Shown here: positions 56,093 to 64,000 of the stretch, one piece after another
How positions within the stretch are numbered: position 1 is the stretch's first letter
How the letters are laid out: each line of letters starts with the position of its first letter
Assembly: GCA_018287875.1 (NCBI GenBank)
Contig: JAGVVL010000009.1
Location: 3,472,001-3,536,000, forward strand
Direction: 5' to 3'
DNA: 64,000 nt
Origin: Nigrospora sphaerica
Taxonomy: Eukaryota; Ascomycota; Sordariomycetes; Amphisphaeriales; Apiosporaceae
The notes under the pieces: generated by a model
The model's database searches: none
Told to the model about the DNA's origin: nothing
What the model saw: the letters and a program-made list of their open reading frames with translations, nothing else
Translations under genes and position numbers: made by a program

Positions 56093-57280
56093 CTTGTTCG
56101 TCTCCCAATTGCTCACTCGTACCGGCTTCCCGGCTGGATGGATACATACCTACCTGTGGTGCATAAGCCATTATAGGATTTCGCCCCTTTTGTATTTCGA
56201 TCCATGAATGATATCCCCACTCACAGCATGGCCGAAAAGAGCCCGATGCACTCGAGGCCGGCGGCTTCGCCTGATAAAAGTCCATGCCACTGGTTCAGCG
56301 TGGTCATCTATGCCCCCTTTCTGAATGTGAAGATGCAGTCGAGAGACAGGTCGCATGGGCTCAAGTCATATCAGGGTATGTTGGCTTACCAGTCGTGGAG
56401 CGTCGGTTGCTGTTCAAGTCTGTCGACAGTGAAGTATGCAATCAGCGGCCTCTTGACTCTTCATCTTCTTCTCATACTCGGTGGTAGAAACCGAGCAGTA
56501 CACCTCCGTGGCCACGAAAATGCGTGAGACAATGCGTAAAGCGTTCCTGGCTCGACTGTGGTGGCTCTGGTAGGCATTCGTCGTGGTCGCCTGCTCTACC
56601 GCCACGCGCTGTTATCCTCCTCTCGTTTCCCTTGCAACACTTGCCGTGACTTAGGAACCAAGGCAGAAGTCCAGTTGCCTAGGTATACAACATGAGCTAC
56701 TGGCGCAATGTTCCGTTTGTATTTGGAAGCTTCAAGCTCCGCCTTCTTTTCTGGTTCTGCGTAAATAATCCCACAGCCGTGTTGGTCCTCCTCAGTCCAC
56801 CTTCCCCAACATGCACGCCTACCCTTTTCTTCGTACATTTGCAATCCTCACCTCTCTCAAAAGCATTTGTATTTTCGTCAACAGCAAATAGTTGCTGTCT
56901 TCGCCACTTCGAGTCGCAAGCGTTGGGCGTCCGGTCCTGGATCTTTCGTCCGGCCTGCACACCTTCCTTCGTCCATCACCTCCATCGCCCTATTTCCCCC
57001 TCCCCTCCCGACCCAGCCCTCATCCCAATTTTCCGTCAGGTACACACATATTGCGGCGGTTTGAACAAACGGTTCGCCAACGCCCGGATCTCGCGCCTCG
57101 ATCTTTTTCCCCCCCTTGGATCTTGATCCGTCTGTACCTCATCTTGTCCTTTGGCGCGGATTTGACATCTTGCGAACGAAGCATTTTCCTGAGCTGTTCG
57201 GCTAAGCCCCTCACCATTGCATTTCCACATTCCACTGTTTTTGGTTGGGTATTGCCTTCTTCCCAAGCAAACCAGCCAGT
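56093..57280. other. Intergenic, including the promoter of the large RRM protein gene
   Basis: The last 400 bases are pyrimidine-rich (CT-rich leader typical of filamentous fungi). No gene supported. Confidence 0.45.
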
Positions 57281-60200
57281 ATGGCGCCAGCAAAGCTCTC
57301 AATAGAGGAACGCGCCGCCAAAGCCGGCCCGCCCCCGACTTGGGGTGCCGACAGTCACAAGAAGTTCGAGCCCCCGATGGAATACTTCTTAAACTTCCCG
57401 CGACATGCACCAGCGCTCTTCTCTACCAACAACGGCTCGAGACCTCGTCGCAGTCTTGACCAGTTCATCGGACCTCGTGCCATTTTCCCGTGGAATGCCA
57501 GCCAGATCATCGCGGCAGTAACCACTCTCCGGAAGTACTGCTTTCCCCTTTTCAAGTACATTCAGAAGCCCGTCAGCTACACCGACCTGTACAACTACTG
57601 GGACGCCTATGATCTCTGGCACATGGGTGCTTACAATCTGTGGAATGTCCTCAACTACCTGTACAGGGAGACGCAGAAGGAGATGCCAGCACTTATTGCG
57701 GAAACGCGGGCATGCATCGAGGAGTGGGCTGGCACACTACTCCAAAACCCGGCCTGCCGCTCCAAACTGATGGCCTGGGACCCCGATACTGACGATAGCC
57801 CTCTGTCTGTCTTTGATGGTGAGGAGCTCGTGGATTTGGATGGCATGGAGAATTTCTGGGTCCCTCTCGTTGAGGATGTTCTGAAGTTGGCTCAGCACGA
57901 TCTTCTTCGGAACAAGTACGTCACCCCAGCCCTCACTCGACAGCCAAAAACCCCTTGCCCAAAGACCGGCTTCGACAAAAGCCATGGTTACTGTGGCACC
58001 GTCTGGTCCTGTGAGTTTAGAACAATCCCTGGTTATATTCCCACGTGTTTCTAAGAAAGATTGGCTGATTCTTCGCAGTCCGTACCTCGTCAGCTGGCCC
58101 TGCCACCCCCCTTGTTTTCGGAGAAAGCTTCCACCCATCAGCTTTATCGAAGACGGGACAGCCGACAAAAAACCGCACGAACACAAAGCCTACCAAAGAA
58201 ATTTGCGTTCTCGATGGGACCTCAGCCACTGCTGCCAAGAAAGCACTCGCATCAATGAATGCCGTTGCGCCGAGTGTCGCAACCGAGTCGACTGGTCCAT
58301 CAGTGAAGCAGCCTCCTTCGACTTCACTGCACAGCATCCAGGAAATTGACGAGACAGACAAGCCACGACGCGCATCCTTGGAACCCCCGAAGGACCACCA
58401 AAACAGTCTGATCCCGCCGCCCACTCCGAGTCGAAACAGCAACGCACCGACGCCCAGTCCGATGCCTGATCAGCCTGCTTCGGTCCCTTCAATGACAGGG
58501 AGTCAAGAGGTGCGTGCATTTCCCGGGAACCAACCACCGACAGGAGAGAAACCAGTCGTCCGAGGCCTCACTGCGCAGACGATCCATTCAGCGCCTGGAA
58601 CTCAAGTTCTCCGAGAGGAGCCCCCCTGTACGCCGAAATACCATCTTCCTCTTCAGCCGTACGGCCAGCCCAACATGTCCCATTACCCCAGATTGGAACC
58701 GGCCCGGTGGCCCCAGGTACCTTACTTGCCGGCCCCTTTTCAGTTTCCGATACCCGGAACGATTCCACCCTCTAGCCAGCAGCTTCAAAGCCATGATGGG
58801 GTAGCGGACGAGACGCGGGGATCGACAAAGCCGTTCACACCGACCTGCCCGATGCCGCCAGGGCCGCGAAGAAATATGCATGCCCAGGATTCTAGCCCGA
58901 GGGCGACAAATGAAACCCTTCAGAAAGGAAGCAACCAGAATAGTATCCTACTTGCCCATGGCTTGCCTTGGTCTGGTCCTCACTTCCGCCCTCTCATGCA
59001 AGGACAAACATTTGGATCTTGGCCTTCCTCACAACCTACCCTCATGGACAACCGAAGAGTTTCCGCTTTACCAATTGGGAGCAACGTGCCGCCTCGCGTT
59101 TCGAGGACTTGTGAGCCTGTGTTCTATCACAACCCAAAGGGGCATAAGAACCACCATGACCAGGCTGTGCAGTCTGGTAACGCAAAAGATTACATGCATA
59201 CCCCTCAGGATCGCAATGCGAACACTGCACTTGACAACCGGGGGGGAATGGATCGCTGTGCCAGCAACTCGAGACATGAACCTCAAGTTGGCAAACTTCC
59301 CACACACGGAAAAGACCTGTCCCCTCAGGGGGCACACCCCCCAAGCAACCGGGACCGTGGAGACACTGTTTCTTCTTCGCGTAGCATACCCCAGGATCCC
59401 GCATGCCTGAACCGGGCACGATGGTTAAGTCCCGTTGATCGTGGTAGCGTTACCTATGACCCTTGTCCCTGCCAATTCTGCAAAGCCAAGGATCGCAGTA
59501 TCTACCTCGCAAGCTTCAGCAGACGGGAGATTGAAACAAAAGGTGCACAACAACGTATTTGGAGCGAATTCTCCAAATACGGCAACATCGAAAAGATGTA
59601 CCTGTGCCCGAAGCGCGAGAAGTACACTTTCACCATACGCTATCGTGAGCAAGCATCAGTGTTTCACGCCTTGAAGGACGGGGACCGCAGGTTTTTCGAC
59701 TTCTGCGATCACCACACCATCAGGGTCAGTCATCCATGGGGCTCGCAGTTTTACGTGCCACCGCAAACAAGCAGCCACATGCCGGCCCAGCCAGGTACAC
59801 TTTATCAGCAATCGTTGCGCAGTGTGTCCAAGCAATCAGACCCGCAAGCTGGCTCCCCGCTTGCCGCACATTCGATCGCGGCCCCCGGCGTTGACGACGT
59901 GCTCGAACACATGGAAAATGGCGCGAAACGACGAGTTTCACCACAGCTACATGGAAGCCATTGTCAGGTGGCCGTCAGGCTCCAGAGCGCAGAACTCTCT
60001 CCAGGGGATTTCGACGTGGCCAGGCGTGACACCGCTTCTATGGAGACGAGAGCTTCAGAAGAGTCGTCCGACGTTCTTTTGACCAAGATCCAGGAACTCG
60101 TTTCAACTAGGTCGAGCCGCGCAGGGTCCCTCAGCCAGAATGACCAGCAAGGGGTTCCGGGTCGTGCCCCTTCCTTACCTACCCAGGAGCAGTACAACAG

Positions 60201-63048
60201 CGGCGATAACAAGGAGATAGACCACGGTACTCTTATCCATCGGCCCAACAAGGGAAAACACGGAGATCTACCAGTTTGCTGGCACCAGCAAGCCGGTTCG
60301 GATGCCGACGAGTCCACCTCGGTCACTCGCAACACCTCATCACGGAGTCTCATGGTGGACTGTACAAGCTCGCCAAGTTCGCCCCAAAAGAGCAAGTCAG
60401 CAAAGAGCAGGAACCAGGGAAAAAAGAAGGCGCCAATCGAGCAGCCGAAAATCTCTACTCTGCCCGTTCGGACAAATGAAGATTATGTGGTAGAGGGCAA
60501 GATGTCGCCCTGGGACGACCAGAAGAGAGCAGACCGGCCGACTCTCAATCCAATGGGTTTTGATCTCCATGGGTCCCCCCAGCGAGGATCACTCACACGT
60601 TCACGGGGCTCCTCCTCGTTCATGAAGCATTCGCTCGCCTCCGGTCCTACTAAAACCCGACCCGGGCACGACCAGCAGATGCGTGAACCTCGGCAGTGCC
60701 CAGCTGGCTCTCAACCTGGCCAACAGTACGGAAGTCTCGCTGTAAAGAAGCAGCGTGGGCTCCAAGCTCACGAATACCAGCCCAGTGTAACCTCCTCGTC
60801 GTCTCAGAGGCCATCATACTCTGCTTCACCTGAGGATCATGGTCCGCCTCTCGGCTATTCAACGCTTGGGCTTCCATACCCCTCGCCCCCAAAGACATCG
60901 GCCATTCCTGGATCATGTCAACCTTGGGTTGGACTGCGGCCATTCGCGGAACAGGATGACAGAGAGGACCGATACAAGTCAGGCGGCGGGTCTGCCCATG
61001 AGTCTCACCGGGAGAATTCCATACCCTTCCCCCCTTATGTGGAGCCACCTTCTGTTCAGCCGTCTGCAGTGGTATCTCTCATTCCTCCTTACAAGCCGGC
61101 AAGGAAGCAGGGCGAAAAAAACAAGATGCTCAACCCAGAGGCCAAAGAGTTTGTCGCTCCTACTTCGGTTTCGAGCGATCCCAATTCTGCGTTAGGACAC
61201 CCGGAGGCGCCATCACCATCGCCTCGAGAATCAAATGTATTGGATTTACCTTTCAGCCAGCCAGCCTCATCGCCGGCTCTCGTCAAGGATGATGCTAGCG
61301 ATGCTAGCTCTCGCACTATGACAGTTGACGACGATGTTGTCAAAGAGCAATACTGCAAAGCAGTGGAAATCCCTCCCGTCGCAGAGCAGACGAACAGCAA
61401 CACACTTGATGAAGGAAAGGGACCGGAGGTTTCGGAAGAGCCTCTCGTTGAATCCACCGGGGAGACCTGGCGCATATTGGCAGCTTCCCAGCCAAAGGAT
61501 TCGGAGAAGCGAGTTCAGCAACCTGGTGAAAAGACACCCTTGGGTTCGCAAGACGCGGCTCCTGAAGGTAGCAAGAGAAAGGAAGCCAAGCAGGGTAAGC
61601 AGTGGCCCAAGAACAAGCAATACAAGAAGGGCCACACGCGACAAGAATCCCGCGGGGACATCAACCAGTCGTGGCGAAAAGTCGACGAGAAATCCAACGA
61701 AAACCCAACCGCCCGCGCCTCCGAAATCAGCGATGTGCGGGACACGGCCTCCGCGACCCCTTTGACTGCCGGCGGTCGTGGTGGCGGAAGCGACAAGGAT
61801 CAAGGACAACACCATCTTGCTGCTGTGGCCGGTTCAAAAGAGCAGAGCCGTTTGAGCTGCGAGGAAGAGATATCTACTCACAAAGAGAAGACTTCTACGA
61901 AAGACACAGAGGAAACGGCGGAGAAGGCTGTCGTAAGTGTTGTGCACGACCTGTCGACAGGGTCCGAACTCAAGGTCGAGGTGCCAAACCCAACTCAGAA
62001 CACCACAGTCCAGTCCGACGCGCCGGAGCAGCGGGATACCGCTCGTGACGCTCAATGTGCTGATACAAGATACTGTTCTGGACCCGAGAAGAGAAATTGG
62101 CCAGTAGCCGTGCCTCTCATTGTCCCGGGCAAGACTGGCAAACCTGTTGATTCTTCCAAGGCCAAACCCCGAGTGAGCTCTAAAGCCGAGACGTCCGAAG
62201 TACCCGAATCAGAAGGAAATGCTCAGAACGAACCCAATCAAAAGGTCACTGGCCAAGAACTCAGCAAAAAAGGCGATACACCCAAGAAGCAGAAAAAGCC
62301 GACGGTTGACAACAAGGAAGAACCTTCGTCCCTGCAGGCCCAAACCCCCCGTTACGTACCCGGGGCGAACTGGGTCGAGGAGCTCAAGGACAACAAAAAA
62401 AACAATAAACCGAAGGCTGCACACAGCATCGATAAGACTCCCTCAGCCCCCGAGGATGGAGGATCACCTGCGAAGAAGGACTCGGCTCCGGCTCCGTCGG
62501 GTCCTACGGCGCAATCGGCTACCGCAAGGACGGAGCCGCAAGTCAGCGAGGAGGGCCAAGTCATCACCAGCCAGGCCGGCGATTCTACAAGTAGCTCAAC
62601 CCCGGCCCCGGTCATTACCAACTATACGCTTTGCCAGAAAGACGATGGAAGGCGGCGGACCGAAGCTCAAGCCGAGGACACCACGGGGTCCCGGACGGCC
62701 AGGTCATCGGCCGGGAGTTCGAGTGTTCCTCCGGTTCCGACGACGCAGCCGACCAAGGCCCAGAAGAACAAAAAGAAGAAGAACAAGGCGGCCCGCAAGA
62801 AGGCGCAGGCCGAGAACGCGCCTACAACCGAGCCCGCAGCGGAGCCCACCGATGCCGCCCGGCCCGCGGACCAGAGCGCTCCCGCGCCCGTCGCCTCCTC
62901 GGGCCCGAAAGACGGCCCCGAGCCCCCCGCACCCGCCCCGAAGGTGACGCCGTCGCCCCAGAAGCCGGGCCGACCGGCCAAGCAGGCCAAGGGCAAGGAA
63001 GACGGCGGGTCCCCCGAGACGCTGCTCGAGGGCGAGGAGCGCAAGTAA
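57281..63048 (+). CDS. 1,899-residue low-complexity protein with an RRM-like segment
   Basis: Exons 57281..58010 and 58079..63048 join in phase 1 across a 68-bp GT-AG intron. The N-terminal ~240 residues look globular and conserved: PTWGADSHKKFEPPMEYFLN, FPRHAPALFS, SYTDLYNYWDAYDLWHMGAY, NLWNVLNYLYRE and VPLVEDVLKLAQHDLLRNKY. A long disordered region rich in P, S, Q and N follows. Near residues ~700-800 a cysteine-containing, RRM-like segment appears (CPCQFCKAKDRSIYLASFSR, EFSKYGNIEKMYLC, YTFTIRYREQASVFHALKDG, TIRVSHPWGSQFYV). The rest is disordered and charged, ending in a lysine-rich KNKKKKNKAARKKAQ tail. Role unknown; an RNA-binding regulator is the natural guess. The stop at 63046 overlaps a GTAAGA, so a short last exon (63128-63135, adding GG) is possible. 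Confidence 0.75.
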
Positions 63049-64000
63049 GACATAACCCCTTCGCTCCCCCCTTTCCACCGCGCTACAGTGCTTTGGCTAA
63101 CCCCATCTGTGCTTCCCATCGCCGCAGGGGAGGATAGGGCCTGGCGCTTCACTTTTTCGCACTCACGACCGATTCGTCGTTCCCGCGCCAGCTGATTGGC
63201 AGCTTCGTGGTATGTCTAGTGTACTGTTTGTTGCTCGAGGGCCTGCGGCGAAGCGCCCTCGCGCGTCTGGGATCCGAGGCTCTGGAATGACCACGAGGGA
63301 CAGGAAAAAGGGAAAGAAAACCTGTTTGCGGACATCTCCCCTCCCCTCCGAGCTTGCATCCTCGCGCGCCTGGATTTGCCCACTAGCAACCGCCTACGGT
63401 TTCTTCGAGTGTGGCCATATTGATTGGATTCCCAGCAGGCTCGCCGGTACTGTAGATATGTATCTAGCCCCGCGGAGGTCGACGGGAAGATTGGCGGCCA
63501 CGAGGGGGATCTACCGCCCCGGGAACAATTGCTGTAGTATAGTCGAGGTTCGAGCTGAGGAAACCTAGGGATTCGCACAATTGATCTGCTGTGCATGCCC
63601 CTTTCCGGCTCGTGGTTGCACCAGAAATGGATTTCCATGCCCACGAACAAGTATCGAGACGCAACCCCATATATGCGGCCGTGGACTTCCAGCTCCGCGC
63701 GACGAAGGGCCAAGACACTGACGGAGCGGAGGTGAATACAATGGCAAGATAGAGAAGTTCACACGGACAAGTCATGTAGCTGCGGCATTCCAAGCGATAC
63801 CAAGGAGGCGTCCTTTGACCGTTTTGAATATTACAGCCTGGTTCTCGGCCTCGAGGTCTTCTCGTGGTCTGCTGGGAGTAGGGGCCGTATGGTCGCCCTC
63901 CCAGCTGGTCTTCTGTTTTTTATAGACAGCGGCATTCCTCCGGGGGCTTTCTCTGACCACCGTCCGTTCACGCCTTCGGTTCGCCCTGCACCAATGTCGT
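63049..64000. other. Downstream flank to window end, nothing supported
   Basis: The 3' UTR of the large gene, then DNA with short frames on both strands and no domain. A further gene could begin just beyond the edge. Confidence 0.35.

Noticed and set aside
1..64000. CRISPR arrays, insertion sequences, operons
   Set aside because: The window is eukaryotic; no regularly spaced direct repeats with unique spacers and no transposase frame were seen.

Overview
The window is nuclear DNA of a filamentous ascomycete. The evidence is short GT-AG introns with CTRAC-type branch sites, GC-rich codon use, widely spaced single genes without operons, and proteins whose best match by eye is to Pezizomycotina families (Mrd1, Erv14/cornichon, Prp17, Ivy1, Nup53-type, Fmp46, kynurenine 3-monooxygenase). 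Sordariomycetes, perhaps Sordariales/Chaetomiaceae, is my inference. It rests on gene style and GC-rich simple repeats, not on a search.

Layout: 1-2.9 kb holds MRD1 (minus, cut by the window edge) diverging from a six-exon dynein light chain gene. 2.9-12 kb is a long gene-poor stretch with microsatellites. 12.0-14.2 kb is an ELL-type elongation factor. 14.2-19.2 kb is again gene-poor. 19.2-20.3 kb is a doubtful coiled-coil gene with a damaged 3' end. 21.6-22.7 kb is an EFM2/Rrg1-type methyltransferase. 23.5-24.9 kb is an unrecognised four-exon gene, with a possible small membrane protein opposite it. tRNA-Trp lies at 25.5 kb, PRP17 at 26.4-28.0 kb, ERV14 at 29.1-29.7 kb, and methionine aminopeptidase 1 at 31.9-33.3 kb, diverging from kynurenine 3-monooxygenase at 34.3-36.2 kb.

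36.7-44.5 kb is a decayed accessory stretch. It holds wrecks of a caspase-like gene, a flavin reductase-like gene and an FAD-dependent oxidoreductase, interleaved with intact small genes (a 91-aa membrane protein, an 86-aa hydrophilic protein, a secreted or membrane 94-aa protein) and an NAD(P)-binding protein. 44.9-46.1 kb encodes a repeat-rich secreted protein. 46.1-51.3 kb is gene-poor. From 51.3 kb come IVY1, a NUP53/NUP35-type nucleoporin, FMP46 and a 1,899-residue low-complexity protein with an RRM-like segment.

The genes are mostly unlinked housekeeping functions (rRNA processing, splicing, transcription elongation, ER export, N-terminal methionine removal, NAD synthesis, nuclear pore, vacuole). 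I found no clear multi-gene novel system. The best second-look items are a GC-AG, length-divisible-by-three, stop-free intron in ERV14, an upstream ORF built on three 27-bp repeats that ends in an ATGA overlap with the kynurenine monooxygenase start, and the caspase-like wreck. All splice junctions were read by eye; exon coordinates are in each entry.
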